Shown: positions 30,128-40,759, counted from the stretch's first letter. The stretch: 64,000 nucleotides of DNA from Psychromonas sp. MME1 (GCF_041080865.1 NZ_CP160906.1:2728001-2792000); one strand, 5' to 3'. A program made the numbers and translations. Notes: generated from the sequence alone by a model not told the origin.

Positions 30128-30619
30128 CTACTCTGACACCTTCGCAGAGACCACGATAAATCGAGCGCCATTTTCACCCGCTTGTACGAAATGATGCTCG
30201 CCAGGTTGAATTAAATGGGTATCACCGGGATAAATTGTTTGCTCAACGGTTACCCCCTGTTTATCTATCAACTGAATGAATAACTGCCCTTCTAATAGGT
30301 AATAAATCTCTTCGGTATCAATGTGTTCATGCAAACCAACACTGGCATTCGGCGCTAAACTCGAATCCATAAACAGCTCAATACTACTTTTAAGGAGGTT
30401 TTCTTGCTTATCTGGTTGCTCGTTGTACAACCACTTCCCGACTAGGTCACCAGCTCCCTGCAAACCAGCGGGCGCCAAAGGATTACTATGGGCAGGCGAA
30501 TAAAGGACATTGGCAATGCCCTCTTTTACTTTAAAGGCTTGGCTCGTTGTCGCACTCGACTCACTGTAAACGGGCGTATCACCATGATGGAATGCCTGTT
30601 CCGTTAAAATTTTTACCAT
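30128..30619 (-). CDS. Cupin domain protein
   Basis: A protein of about 163 residues with one cupin barrel in its second half. The metal-binding motifs are GLHEHIDTEEIYYLLEG at about 94-110 and GDTHLIQPGEHH at about 130-141, giving three His and a Glu for iron, zinc or manganese. The enzyme or sensor role is unknown. The longer frame from a TTG at 30640 is less likely; GAGGA lies 10 bases before the ATG at 30619. It lies just downstream of the Bcr-like pump on the same strand, so they may share a transcript. Confidence 0.85.
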   Translation of the reverse strand: MVKILTEQAFHHGDTPVYSESSATTSQAFKVKEGIANVLYSPAHSNPLAPAGLQGAGDLVGKWLYNEQPDKQENLLKSSIELFMDSSLAPNASVGLHEHIDTEEIYYLLEGQLFIQLIDKQGVTVEQTIYPGDTHLIQPGEHHFVQAGENGARFIVVSAKVSE

Positions 30620-30665
30620 TTTATAATTTTCCTCATACAAACAACGACGAACATATGATGTTCAC

Positions 30666-31832
30666 CTACTCATTGCCGCTATTATTGGGCCGAGTTAAGA
30701 GTAAACCGTTAGCAATTAAAGAGAGGCCAAGCATCACCAGAACAGCTGGCCAGAGTGTACCATTATATAATAGGGTCGATAATCCACCAGCGAGTGCCGC
30801 CATTAAAAATTGACTCGCGCCACACAATGCAGAAGCCGATCCCGTATGTTCATGGAAATGGCTAATATAAACAGCATTTGAATTCGCAGAAATAGCGCCT
30901 TGTGCACCAATAATGAAAATAATATTAATGGCAACAGCTGCCACGGGAGCATTGAATATCACCATCAACACTAATAAACAGAGCCCAGTCAGTTGGATCC
31001 AAAGACCCTGTTGCAATAGCGTCATGGCCGATATATGGTTCAAACGGAAGTTATTATAGCGATTAAAAATAGCCATCATAATAACATTGGCACTAAAAAG
31101 CAGAGCAAACAGCGCATCACTCAGGGCAAAGTACTTTTGGTAGATAAAAGAAGCATTGGTAACAAACACCAGCATCACAGAAAATGAACATCCCTGCGCA
31201 ACCAAATAACGCATCCCTTCTCGATTGGCAACCACCAAGCGATAACGACGTAAAAATGATGTGTTTGCTGTCTTTGATGAAGCATCCTTAGCGAGCTTAA
31301 AGTGTGAAATTGAAACAACAAAAAGCGCATAAATGAACAGAAAAAAGAAGATACTCTGCCAACCAAATAAATAAATAAGCAGCACCCCAACACTCGGAGC
31401 GATAGCCGGTGCAACAACAATAATCAAACCGATTAAAGAGAACAGCTTAGCCGCTTCATTACCCGTCGCTCGCTCACGCACCAAGGGGGCAATACAGACC
31501 ATGGCAAAGCCACCACCAATAGCCTGTATTACACGACTAACTTGTACCACTAAGAGGCTATGAGTAAGGGCAATGATCAGACTACAAGCAGCAAATAGCA
31601 GTAAGCCAACCAATATTAAATGACGCTTACCATAATTATCTGCAAGCGGACCACCAACTAGCTGCCCTGTCGCCAATCCTAATACATATAAACTAATCGT
31701 TGTTGCGATTTGCTCTGAACTTACAGTAAAAAAATCAGCCATGTAGGGGATGGCGGGTAAGTAAGCATCAATAGCAAATGGCGTTGCTGCCACAATCAAC
31801 GCCATAATTAAAGCAAATTTACTGTTGGACAT
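30666..31832 (-). CDS. Bcr/CflA-type MFS drug exporter
   Basis: A 388-residue, 12-helix major facilitator of the Bcr/CflA (DHA1) group. Helix 1 is ALIVAATPFAIDAYLPAIP; the conserved loop 2-3 has LADNYGKRHL, and ALTHSLLVVQVSRVIQAIGGG carries the group motif. Such pumps expel bicyclomycin, sulfonamides or peptides with H+. The substrate here is unknown. It lies divergent from trhO and in line with the cupin gene (25-47 bases apart). Confidence 0.88.
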   Translation of the reverse strand: MSNSKFALIMALIVAATPFAIDAYLPAIPYMADFFTVSSEQIATTISLYVLGLATGQLVGGPLADNYGKRHLILVGLLLFAACSLIIALTHSLLVVQVSRVIQAIGGGFAMVCIAPLVRERATGNEAAKLFSLIGLIIVVAPAIAPSVGVLLIYLFGWQSIFFFLFIYALFVVSISHFKLAKDASSKTANTSFLRRYRLVVANREGMRYLVAQGCSFSVMLVFVTNASFIYQKYFALSDALFALLFSANVIMMAIFNRYNNFRLNHISAMTLLQQGLWIQLTGLCLLVLMVIFNAPVAAVAINIIFIIGAQGAISANSNAVYISHFHEHTGSASALCGASQFLMAALAGGLSTLLYNGTLWPAVLVMLGLSLIANGLLLTRPNNSGNE

Positions 31833-32063
31833 GGTCTCTCGATAATTTATCTATTAATCTTTTAATTTAGCACCAATATTCACAAAAAGCAGTTCCCTTC
31901 TACTCGTGGTAAAGTTTATTTCCGCGTTGTTTATTTTGTCACCGCCAAAGTTGCTAAATTGTTAACAAATTAACATTGCGGTAACCGTTTTTTCTCAACT
32001 ATAATGCCATTCACATAAAATAACGCACTGGATTTACGCTCCAGTTAGCTGCAAGGAAGTCCC

Positions 32064-33044
32064 ATGTCAAATACCATCGTCTGTGCACTGTATCGATTTG
32101 TCGCACTTGAAAATTATCAAGAAATCCAACAACCGCTTTTAGCTATAATGATGGCAAACCAAATTAAGGGAACGTTACTACTTGCCAATGAAGGGATTAA
32201 CGGCACCATCGCAGGCAGTCGAGAAGGGGTTGATAAGCTAATGAATTGGCTAAAATCAGACCCACGCTTTGCCGATATCAGCTGTAAAGAGTCATTCAGC
32301 GAAGAAAATCCTTTCTATCGCACTAAGGTAAAACTTAAAAAAGAAATTGTGACGATGGGCGTTGCAGGAATTGACCCGAATCGCGTGGTCGGCAGTTATG
32401 TACAGGCGAAAGACTGGAATGCCCTGATCAGCGATCCTGAGGTATTACTGGTTGATACACGCAACGACTATGAAATTAGTATCGGCACATTTAGAAATGC
32501 AGTGGATCCGAAAACCACTAATTTTCGTGAATTCCCCGACTATGTCAAACACAATTTAGATCCTGCTAAGCATAAAAAAGTAGCGATGTTTTGTACCGGT
32601 GGCATTCGTTGTGAAAAATCAACGGCCTACTTAAAAGAGCAAGGCTTTGACGAAGTTTATCATCTACAGGGCGGGGTATTAAAATACCTAGAAGAGATAC
32701 CACAAGAAGAAAGTCTCTGGCAAGGAGAATGTTTTGTCTTTGATAATCGAGTTTCAGTCAATCACCAGCTGGAAAAAGGTCAGTACGACCAATGCCATGG
32801 TTGCCGGTTACCGATTAGCGCTACGGACAAACAATCCGATAAATACATACCGGGTATCGCCTGTCCGCACTGTTATGGCCAGCTCAGTGATCAGCAAAAG
32901 CTGCGTTTTAGCGAACGTGAAAAACAGATAGCTTTAGCTAAGCTACGTGGCGAGGCACATATCGGTACTGACGCCGCAGAACAAATACACAATAACCGTG
33001 CAAAAAAACAGTTAAACAAACAAAAGCAACGTATTGCTAAATAA
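32064..33044 (+). CDS. trhO: tRNA uridine(34) hydroxylase
   Basis: TrhO (YceA) adds a hydroxyl group to uridine 34 of tRNA with oxygen, the first step to 5-methoxyuridine/5-oxyacetyluridine. The 326-residue protein has a ferredoxin-like N-domain ([17 protein letters not shown] at about 40-56) and a rhodanese domain with the catalytic Cys177 in [13 protein letters not shown]-terminal Cys cluster ([12 protein letters not shown]) follows. AAGGAAG precedes the ATG. Stands alone, with a hairpin after it. Confidence 0.95.
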   Translation: MSNTIVCALYRFVALENYQEIQQPLLAIMMANQIKGTLLLANEGINGTIAGSREGVDKLMNWLKSDPRFADISCKESFSEENPFYRTKVKLKKEIVTMGVAGIDPNRVVGSYVQAKDWNALISDPEVLLVDTRNDYEISIGTFRNAVDPKTTNFREFPDYVKHNLDPAKHKKVAMFCTGGIRCEKSTAYLKEQGFDEVYHLQGGVLKYLEEIPQEESLWQGECFVFDNRVSVNHQLEKGQYDQCHGCRLPISATDKQSDKYIPGIACPHCYGQLSDQQKLRFSEREKQIALAKLRGEAHIGTDAAEQIHNNRAKKQLNKQKQRIAK

Positions 33045-33049
33045 AAGCA

Positions 33050-33083
33050 CGATTAACAGGACGAAATATCGTCCTGTTAATCG
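33050..33083. terminator. Perfect 15-bp hairpin between trhO and the pentapeptide gene
   Basis: CGATTAACAGGACGA pairs exactly with its reverse complement around AATA, overlapping the stop codon of the convergent pentapeptide gene. Likely a bidirectional terminator, although no long T-run follows. Confidence 0.7.
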
Positions 33084-33679
33084 ACTAATTCAATCCCCAA
33101 TGAAGTAAGCAATTCTAAGGCTTCAAAACGGCTAAACTTAGCGCCTTTAACTCTATTTAGCGTGACATCAATCTGATAATTTGTCGCATTACTAAAATCG
33201 ACTCCATCGAGATTCGTACGCATAAACTGGCTATAGGAAAAATCACTGTCAGTGAAATTTGCATAGGCAAAATCTCCCTCTCTAAAATCGACATCATGTG
33301 CTTTGCAGCCCTGAATTTCCATCTCTTGCAAAGTAAGACCAAAGAAGGAACTGTCATTGATAATGCACTGCTGAAACTTGATAGAGGTCGTTAAGCTATA
33401 ATTAGGCCAAACTGCTTTTGCCCAATTAATACCAATGACCTTACTCTCTTGAAAACAGACATCGGCAAATCGGCTTGCGAGAATTTTCATATTTGATAAA
33501 TTACTTTTGATAAAGCGACAATCAATAAATTTGCAACTTTTCACCATCACATCGCTAAAATTACACTCTGTAAAGGTGCAATTTTCAAAAATCACCTCTT
33601 CTATCTGTTGCTGAGATAAATCCAGCCCCAAAAAATCCTGCTGGTAATATTCCTTTATGTCACGATTTAACTTATCCAT
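33077..33679 (-). CDS. Pentapeptide repeat protein (McbG/Qnr-like)
   Basis: A 200-residue right-handed beta-helix protein. Repeats of the A-(D/N)-L/F-x-x form run from about residue 28 to 180, for example CTFTECNF, SCKFIDCRFIKSNL and GDFAYANFTDSDFSYSQF, with a break at about 82-95 (NWAKAVWPNYSL), as in DNA-mimic Qnr and McbG proteins that protect gyrase. No signal peptide. Whether it affects quinolone sensitivity is not known. In line with aas, 16 bases after it. Confidence 0.88.
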   Translation of the reverse strand: MDKLNRDIKEYYQQDFLGLDLSQQQIEEVIFENCTFTECNFSDVMVKSCKFIDCRFIKSNLSNMKILASRFADVCFQESKVIGINWAKAVWPNYSLTTSIKFQQCIINDSSFFGLTLQEMEIQGCKAHDVDFREGDFAYANFTDSDFSYSQFMRTNLDGVDFSNATNYQIDVTLNRVKGAKFSRFEALELLTSLGIELVD

Positions 33680-33695
33680 TTTTTTCCTAGCCGTT

Positions 33696-36600
33696 TTAAC
33701 CTGCGTTAATCATCTCTAAAGCCAATCGTTTCGATTGGCTAAAATCCGTTTTTCCCGATCCGAGTTTGGGAATGGCTTCCACCTGATACCAACGTTTTGG
33801 CACCATCAAGGGATTACAGCCCTGCGCTAACATACTTTTTCTTACTTCACGGCTATCCAATTCGCCTTGATAAAGAAGGATAATACTTTCTCCTTTTTGC
33901 GGATCAGCAATCGCGACCGCGACAACTTCGACCTCTTCATCGAAATCTTTTAATACCGCTAGCTCAATCGCACTCAAACTAATCATCTCCCCCCCAAGTT
34001 TAGCAAAGCGAGAGTAGCGATCTAGTATAGTTAAAAATCCATCACTGTCTAAACGCCCTTTATCACCCGAGAGATACCAACGTTCGCCATTAATATCTTT
34101 AATTACCTGTTCTGTTTTTTCAGGATTATTGAGGTAACCCAACATGATCTGTGCCCCACCAATTAGGATCAAGCCCTCCCCTCCCGTGGGTAACTCAATA
34201 AACGTATCGGGATCGACAATCTTAAAACTCGTTCCTGGTAATGGCATCCCCACGGTTCCCTCTTTTGTGCCAACCTGAATTTGCCAGGTTTTTTTATCCA
34301 GCATGTCAGGTAAATTAACACTGGCAACGGGCGTTGTTTCGGTGGTGCCATATCCCTCTAATATATTTTTATTAAATTTACTCTCAAAGGCATTTTTAAC
34401 CTGTGTATTGAGTTTTTCAGCCCCTGCAACCACAAAACGCAAAGAATCAAACATCAATGGACTGAGCTTTTTATTATTGCTATATAAACGGAAAAAAGTC
34501 GATGTTCCACAAATAATTGTTACGTTATTTTTAGCGACGGCTTGACCAATGCCAAGCGCATCGGTTGGGTCTGCATGGCACACTAAGGCAATCCCTTCAA
34601 TTAAAGGTAAAAACTGTGTGACGGTTAACCCAAAGGCATGAAATAGAGGTAGAGAGCCCATGATCACATCACTCTCTTGCGTATTTAGCACATCGGAAAC
34701 TTGTTGTAAGTTAGCCATAATATTAGTATGGCTGAGCATGACCCCCTTAGGTGAGCCTTCACTACCACTGGAAAATAAGATTGCGGCTGCCTGTTCATTG
34801 TCTACATGTTTAACGTAAAGTTGTTTTAATACCTTAGCGGGCAGCAGTTTAACCAAGATTAAACGGATAATTTGCTGGCTTTTCCTAATCTCCTTCATGA
34901 CATCTTCGAGATAAATAACGTCAACATCGGCGAATGTTGCAGTTAAATCGATACCGCGTTGTTGTAATTTATGCAAAAAAACGCGGGAACTATAAACCTT
35001 AGCCAGCTGCGCTTGTGCAATGGCATCTAATAACGCCTCATGACTTGCCGTATAGTTCAAATTAACAATGGTTTTACCCGCCAGAATGGTCGCCATATTG
35101 GCAATCACCCCACCCGCACTGTTAGGTAATAACATCCCAACATTTTGGCCTTTATTACCCTTTTGAATCACCTTACTGAGGCTAATTGCGCCAACTAGTG
35201 TACGTTTGCTGATAATTTTTTACCCGTACTATCTGTCACTGCGCGTTGACTGCCAAGACGCTTTACCGTATCAATCCATGCACAACCAAGGCTCTGCAGC
35301 TCGTTGGCATGAGTTTTCCATGACTTTACTGAAAGGTCAAAAACACAGCGTTTAACCTGTTCCGCATTACTTTCTTTCGTCATTTCTTGACCAAAAGCGA
35401 TCACCAAATCCCGAAACAGCGCGCGTCTACGCACCTCCTTTAGGTTAGTAGAAGAGTGGCTAAATTTACTACCCCATAATCCGCGCATATAAAAAGGCAC
35501 AATCACGATATCGCACTGAGTATGGCTACATACGGTTTCAAAATCTTTTTTAAACTCACCAAGATGCCCATTGCGACTCATTGTCCCCTCGGGAAACAAA
35601 GCCACGACCTCACCTTGGTCGAGTACTTTTGCAATATCGAGTAACGATTGCGGCGTGATATTAAGCATATTAACGGGAATACAGCCAAGCAACTTAAAAA
35701 ACCAACCTAAATACCAACGGGCAAACACTTTTTCATCCATGGCAAAGCGCACCGTACGAGGACATGCAATTTGCAACACTGCCCAATCTATCCAACTCAC
35801 ATGATTACCAAGTAGCAAGACACCGCCCTGTTCGGGTACGTGTTGCATACCTTGAATTGAGACCTTATAGCGACGTGCAATCGACCAATTGAGCACAATT
35901 CTTGCCAAACTTTGTGGGAATTTATAAATCGTATATAGGCTACCAACGAGGGCAAAAATCGCAGTAAAAGTGAATAAAATAGCACTATCAATACCATAAT
36001 AGGCAAAACCTGCAGTGACCAATATAACCATCACCATACAGATCCCCTGCACCCAATTACTCAGCCCTAACACCCTTCCCATTTCATTCTTTTTCGCATG
36101 AAATTGAATCAAGGCATTGAGAGGAATAATAAAGAGTCCACCCATCATACCGACCAAGAAAAAACAGACCGTTTGAGCAAAAGCCGACTCCATAAAAGGC
36201 AAAAACCACAGTGTCATTGCAAAGCCTATTGCGCCAAGGGGCACCAAACCCGTTTCAATATGATTTTTTGAATAACGCCCAGCTATCCACGACCCAATAA
36301 CCATTCCCAAACCCGAGGTGATAATGACCGCCTGAATAACTAAGGCGCTGGTAATCGACAAATTTTCTTTTGCATAAGCGGGAAAGCTAGCTAATAACAG
36401 CTGCGTAATCGACCAGAACATCGCCAAACCAATAATCGACAGATGAATAATCGGCTGCGAAGTAAAGATCGCTACATTACGTTTAAAATACCCCGCTGTT
36501 CGGTATTTTTTCCAATCAAAGGTCTCTTTATATGGCGCCTTTTGCACATTAGGTAAACGATAAGCCATCCATAACTCGAACAATGCGTTGCATACTAATA

Positions 36601-37159
36601 ACCATGCAAGAGGCGCCATTGATTGTAAAATTTGTTCTGGGGTAAGCGATTCTGGTTGATAAAATGATTCAAATAAAGAGGCGAAGATGAGCATGCTCGC
36701 CAACACGGCAATAATAGAAACGGACTGCACTAACGCATTAGCTTGCGCCAAATTCTCTCGACCAAATAAAGGTTTAATATAACCGTATTTTGCCGGCGAA
36801 TAAAAAGCGGACTGCACTGCCAGTAAAAAAGCAATCACAAAGGCTTGCCAAAATAGCCCTTGGTAATAACAAAAAGCAATTGCAAGACTCAATGCCACGG
36901 AGCACCAAGCACTGACGACCATCACCCTATTTTTGGGGTATCTATCGGAGATAAACCCCGTGGGTGACAATAATAAAATAAATGGGAGGAGGATAAGACC
37001 GTTGATCAAAGCCATTAAAAGGATTTGCTGTTCACCGTGAAAGGCTTTAAAAATAGTATTTTGAATAACTATCTTATGTCCGAACTCAATAAAAACATTC
37101 AAAAAAATGGCAAATAGGTACGGCCAGAAACCTCTGATGTTGGCTAATTTTTGCATCAC
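33696..37159 (-). pseudogene. aas: Trifunctional Aas-type lysophospholipid acyltransferase, frameshifted
   Basis: Two frames together form a fused protein of about 1150 residues: an LplT-like MFS transporter (about 1-420), a PlsC acyltransferase with NHVSWID and FPEGTMSR, and an AMP-binding acyl-ACP ligase with LFSSGSEGSPKGV and the later SGDKGRLDSDG. This architecture is known from marine gammaproteobacteria and recycles lysophosphatidylethanolamine in the inner membrane. The first frame stops at 35195 after KKLSANVH. The second reads KRTLVGAISLSKVIQKGNKGQNVGM. One base appears missing at about 35203-35210 (GCAAACG). The missing base may be sequence error; otherwise ligase and acyltransferase are two chains. 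Confidence 0.83.
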
Positions 37160-37385
37160 GAATTACCTTTAGTCTATGTGATTACGAGTCGTTGGGGGAG
37201 ATTATAAAACGCTGTAATAATAGACCTGTTATTAATTAAAAGACAAAGCACAGTTTTATCAATAATAAATAATATTAATTCACTTATTTACTCGATTAAA
37301 AAGACAACAACTAAAAAATAAGAGATAATACGCGACTATCAAAAATCCAGCTGATGAGTAAGCTTGGAGATAGGTACGTGATTTA
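37160..37385. other. Leader region upstream of aas
   Basis: About 225 AT-rich bases between the aas start and the MITE-like copy B. No ORF or hairpin seen. Confidence 0.4.
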
Positions 37386-37542
37386 TGCCAATTCGCATAA
37401 TATTATGGTCATAGCTTGTTGATGAAAAATGATATAGAGCAAGGCACATGATTGAGTAATAGCTCGCTATTACGATTGAATGTAACACTGTTATCTATTA
37501 TTTTGACCAACAAGATAGATCAGATGCTTATGCGGATTGGCA
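37386..37542 (+). repeat. MITE-like element, copy B
   Basis: A 157-base element with 15-base terminal inverted repeats TGCCAATTCGCATAA (37386-37400) and TTATGCGGATTGGCA (37528-37542), 14 of 15 pairing. It is flanked by TTA on both sides, a possible short target duplication. It aligns with copy A along most of its length. No transposase. It ends 34 bases before gmk. Confidence 0.8.
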
Positions 37543-37576
37543 TTATACTCAATAATGTTGTTAGGAATTATTATTT

Positions 37577-38203
37577 ATGTCCCAAGTCGGCACGCTTTAT
37601 ATCGTATCTGCCCCAAGTGGCGCAGGAAAGTCTAGTCTCATTAAGGCGTTATTAGCAAAAAAAAGAGATGGGAGTGCACAGGTCTCTATTTCTCATACTA
37701 CGCGTCAACCACGTATCGGTGAAATCGATGGAGAGCATTATCATTTTGTTGATGTAGCAGAGTTTCAACGACTCATTGCTGAAAATGCCTTTTTTGAATG
37801 GGCTGAAGTATTCGGTAATTATTACGGCACATCTCGGGTTGCTATTGAACAGGCACTCGAAAAAGGCATCGATGTGATGTTAGACATCGATTGGCAAGGT
37901 GCTCGTCAAGTACGTAAAATGATGCCTAATGCAAAGGGCATTTTCATTTTACCGCCAAGCCGCAAAGAGCTAGAGTCGCGTTTAAATAAACGAGGACAAG
38001 ACAGCAGTGAAATCATCGCTAAACGGATGGAACAAGCACAATCTGAGATGTCTCATTACGATGAATATGATTACCTAATTATTAATGATGATTTTGAAAC
38101 GGCAACTGCTGAGTTTTCTGCGATTGTAAAATCGTTACGCAATGAACAACAAAAGCAGGCTATTAAGTATCGCGCAACCATCGATGAGTTATTAAAACCT
38201 TAA
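37577..38203 (+). CDS. gmk: Guanylate kinase
   Basis: Gmk phosphorylates GMP to GDP with ATP. The 208-residue protein has the P-loop [11 protein letters not shown] at about 11-21, the GMP-binding [17 protein letters not shown] and the lid Arg region [13 protein letters not shown] at about 97-109. A hairpin of TGATAAC/GTTATCA follows at 38245-38263. It is followed by rpoZ, the usual neighbour, but by its own promoter. The MITE-like copy B sits just upstream. Confidence 0.96.
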   Translation: MSQVGTLYIVSAPSGAGKSSLIKALLAKKRDGSAQVSISHTTRQPRIGEIDGEHYHFVDVAEFQRLIAENAFFEWAEVFGNYYGTSRVAIEQALEKGIDVMLDIDWQGARQVRKMMPNAKGIFILPPSRKELESRLNKRGQDSSEIIAKRMEQAQSEMSHYDEYDYLIINDDFETATAEFSAIVKSLRNEQQKQAIKYRATIDELLKP

Positions 38204-38244
38204 TAACATCAACCTTGAAAATAGCAAAAGCACTTATACATTAC

Positions 38245-38263
38245 TGATAACTATCTGTTATCA
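38245..38263 (+). terminator. Hairpin between gmk and rpoZ
   Basis: TGATAAC and GTTATCA pair around a 5-base loop; an A-rich stretch but no T-run follows. Weak terminator at best. Confidence 0.4.
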
Positions 38264-38370
38264 TAGTAAAAAAAATTAATTCGCATTCATGATAACGCAA
38301 TATAAATAACCGTCTGATGAATGCAACGCTTATTAACACGAAGGTACTGGATCAAATCGCCTTTAAACCG

Positions 38371-38376
38371 TATAAT
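38371..38376 (+). promoter_or_regulatory. Likely sigma70 -10 box of rpoZ
   Basis: A perfect TATAAT lies 46 bases before the rpoZ ATG, with a poor -35 match (TGGATC) 17 bases upstream of it. Inferred from pattern only. Confidence 0.45.
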
Positions 38377-38416
38377 AAGCGCCCTTTTTTATGTAAATAT
38401 TTTTTGGAGTTCAACA

Positions 38417-38692
38417 ATGGCACGTGTAACCGTTGAAGATGCAGTAAATGTAGTTGGTAACCGTTTTGATTTAATCTTAATGGCATCGCGTCGCGCGCGT
38501 CAGCTTGCCACTCAAGGTAAAACACCTTTAGTTGAGCCAGAAAACGATAAAGCGACCGTTATTGCTTTACGAGAAATTGAAGCGGGTTTAATTACTAATG
38601 AATTGATGGATGTTCAAGACCGTCAAGAAAAGTATGAAAAACATGCCGCTGAATTAGCAGCAGTTGCGGCTATTGCTGAAGGTCGTGGTTAA
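38417..38692 (+). CDS. rpoZ: RNA polymerase omega subunit
   Basis: The 91-residue omega subunit, which helps assemble RNA polymerase and forms part of a ppGpp site. It starts [10 protein letters not shown] and contains [17 protein letters not shown] at about 17-33, then [15 protein letters not shown]. The ORF runs 32 codons further upstream, but the ATG at 38417 has GGAG in place and starts the conserved sequence. It is followed by a strong terminator instead of spoT, its usual operon partner. Confidence 0.97.
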   Translation: MARVTVEDAVNVVGNRFDLILMASRRARQLATQGKTPLVEPENDKATVIALREIEAGLITNELMDVQDRQEKYEKHAAELAAVAAIAEGRG

Positions 38693-38717
38693 TAACCGAC
38701 TATTTTAATTTTTTAAG

Positions 38718-38753
38718 AAACGCCGTACATGCAAATGTCCGGCGTTTTTTTTT
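38718..38753 (+). terminator. Rho-independent terminator of rpoZ
   Basis: AACGCCG/CGGCGTT with an inner ACAT/ATGT stem and a T9 run. It ends the rpoZ transcript before the exchanger gene. Confidence 0.9.
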
Positions 38754-38777
38754 CTTAAACACAAGGAGTTTTATACT

Positions 38778-39767
38778 GTGATATCGCTATTATTACCTGC
38801 TTTTGCGATTGTTGCTGGTTTCGCACTACTCATTTGGAGTGCCGATAAATTTGTACTTGGCGCTTCAAATACGGCAAGCAGCTTTTCCATCTCACCCTTA
38901 ATTGTTGGCGTTGTCATTGTTGGTTTAGGGACATCTGCACCTGAGATGTTAGTTTCGGCAATTGCGGCATGGCAGGGCAAAACAGGGCTTTCTATCGGTA
39001 ACGCGATCGGTTCAAACATTACCAATATTGGCTTAATGCTTGGACTCACGGCACTCATTTATCCATTACAAATCCATTCCAAATTACTCAAAAGAGAAAT
39101 GCCCGTTTTACTTATCATTATTTTGATTAGCTTGTATCTGCTTTGGGATCAAAACCTCAGTGTGGTGGATGGCCTCATACTTATGATGATGATGTTTGCG
39201 ATGTTAGCATTCACGGTATATGAAGCGAAAAGCCACGGTGAAGATAGCTTGCCACAGGAAATTATCGATGAATTACCAGAGCAGGTTAGTAAAGGCGAAG
39301 CACTAAAGTGGTTAATATTAGGCATTGTGATACTGATTGCTTCCTCACGTATTCTAGTCTGGGGTGCAGTAGAAGTTGCCGAATACTTCGCCGTCAGCGA
39401 CCTCATTATTGGTTTAACCATTGTCGCAATTGGCACCAGCTTGCCGGAACTTGCGGCGACGCTTGCCGCTGCACGTAAGAAAGAGTTTGACCTTGCTGTG
39501 GGTAATATTATTGGCTCTAATATTTTTAATATTCTTGGGGTAATGGCGCTGCCCGGGCTTATTAATCCAGATACGTTTGATCAGGAAGTATTAACTCGCG
39601 ACTATCCAACCATGATCGCTCTAACCGTTGCCTTAATGGTGTTTTCAATCGGATTTCGTAAAGGTAAGTCGGGTGTATTAGGCCGTTTTGAAGGTGGGTT
39701 ATTGTTAATGGGTTACATTGCTTACATGGCCTGGTTATTTATAGATATGAGTAAAACAGTTTCCTAA
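38778..39767 (+). CDS. yrbG: Calcium/sodium antiporter (YrbG-like)
   Basis: A 329-residue CaCA-family exchanger with ten or eleven membrane helices in two inverted halves, each with the ion-binding motif: GLGTSAPEMLVSA at about 53-65 and AIGTSLPELAATLA at about 215-228. An AAGGAG site lies 9 bases before the GTG start. It probably exports Ca2+ against Na+, K+ or H+. In E. coli yrbG lies with kdsD; here it stands between rpoZ and nirC, isolated by terminators on both sides. Confidence 0.9.
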   Translation: MISLLLPAFAIVAGFALLIWSADKFVLGASNTASSFSISPLIVGVVIVGLGTSAPEMLVSAIAAWQGKTGLSIGNAIGSNITNIGLMLGLTALIYPLQIHSKLLKREMPVLLIIILISLYLLWDQNLSVVDGLILMMMMFAMLAFTVYEAKSHGEDSLPQEIIDELPEQVSKGEALKWLILGIVILIASSRILVWGAVEVAEYFAVSDLIIGLTIVAIGTSLPELAATLAAARKKEFDLAVGNIIGSNIFNILGVMALPGLINPDTFDQEVLTRDYPTMIALTVALMVFSIGFRKGKSGVLGRFEGGLLLMGYIAYMAWLFIDMSKTVS

Positions 39768-39874
39768 TAACGCAGGGCGGGTTTTCGCGCTAGCGCCCCG
39801 TAGGGCAAAAATAGCACCAATCTGCGTTGTTATAAAATCTCTATCTAGCATAAGTATATTCATATTTTGCTTAC

Positions 39875-39906
39875 AAAAAAGCCTCGTGTAAAAACGAGGC
39901 TTTTTT
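39875..39906. terminator. Bidirectional terminator between yrbG and nirC
   Basis: AAAAAAGCCTCGT and ACGAGGCTTTTTT pair around a short loop, giving a T-run on both strands. It sits between two converging genes. A 10-base palindrome GCGCTAGCGC lies at 39787-39796. Confidence 0.92.
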
Positions 39907-39946
39907 ATTATCTACGATTTTTTACCTAAAATAAGACGCTAAAAAT

Positions 39947-40759
39947 TTACTTAACATCTAATGGTGCAGCTGTTTTCTTGTGTGTTAGGTAAAGAGGAAT
40001 CGTTGCAAATAATAAACCACCAACAATATTACCTAAGATAGTCGGGATAAGGTTGAAGTTCAACCAAGTCGCGATACCAAAATCAGCACCTAAAATCATG
40101 CCCAGTGGGAATAAGAACATGTTGACAACCGTATGTTCAAAGACCAAAACGAAGAAGATGAAGATAGGTAACCACATTGCGGCAATTTTCCCCCCCACTG
40201 AACGTGACGTCATGCCACCCACGACACCTAAACATACCATCAAGTTACAAAAAATAGCACGAACAAAACAGGTGATCCAACCATCTACACCGAAGTTTTC
40301 AAAACCAGCAGTCCGCGCTGTAGAGACCTTAATAAACGTTTGCGCTACCGCGTTAGTATCAATACTGAAATTCATCGTCAAAGAAACAGCAATCAAATAA
40401 GCAACAAGCAGTGAACCGATAAAATTACCTAGACCTACGAGTCCCCAACAACGAAATACGCGAGGCCAATCAATACCAGGACGGTTTTCAAATTTAGCCA
40501 GCGGCGCTAAACCAAAAACCCCCGTTACAAGATCGTAACCCATCAGGCTTAAGATACAAAAACCAACAGGGAAGACGAGCGCACCAACAAGGCCACTGCC
40601 AGTTTGTGTGATAGCAGTAATTGCAACCACAACGGCAAGCGATAAAATAATACCAGCCATTGTGCCACGTAAAATCAGATCACGTGTGCTGGTATTGGAT
40701 TTGGCTTCACCAACATCGATCATGGTTTGTACGAAGTCAGCAGGTTTGTTGTAAGACAT
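39947..40759 (-). CDS. nirC: Formate/nitrite channel NirC-like
   Basis: A 270-residue FocA/NirC (FNT) membrane channel of six helices. It has the first-half motif with VALVFPVGF and GASLAY-like segments, and the second-half FEHTVVNMF, whose conserved His lies in the pore. As in other nir operons it follows nirD, so it probably brings in nitrite. The nirD stop and its start are 121 bases apart; this gap holds no clear promoter. Confidence 0.9.
   Translation of the reverse strand: MSYNKPADFVQTMIDVGEAKSNTSTRDLILRGTMAGIILSLAVVVAITAITQTGSGLVGALVFPVGFCILSLMGYDLVTGVFGLAPLAKFENRPGIDWPRVFRCWGLVGLGNFIGSLLVAYLIAVSLTMNFSIDTNAVAQTFIKVSTARTAGFENFGVDGWITCFVRAIFCNLMVCLGVVGGMTSRSVGGKIAAMWLPIFIFFVLVFEHTVVNMFLFPLGMILGADFGIATWLNFNLIPTILGNIVGGLLFATIPLYLTHKKTAAPLDVK

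Noticed and set aside
39787-39796. GCGCTAGCGC palindrome as a regulatory site
   Set aside because: Short, single, and downstream of a gene; the terminator at 39875-39906 explains the region.
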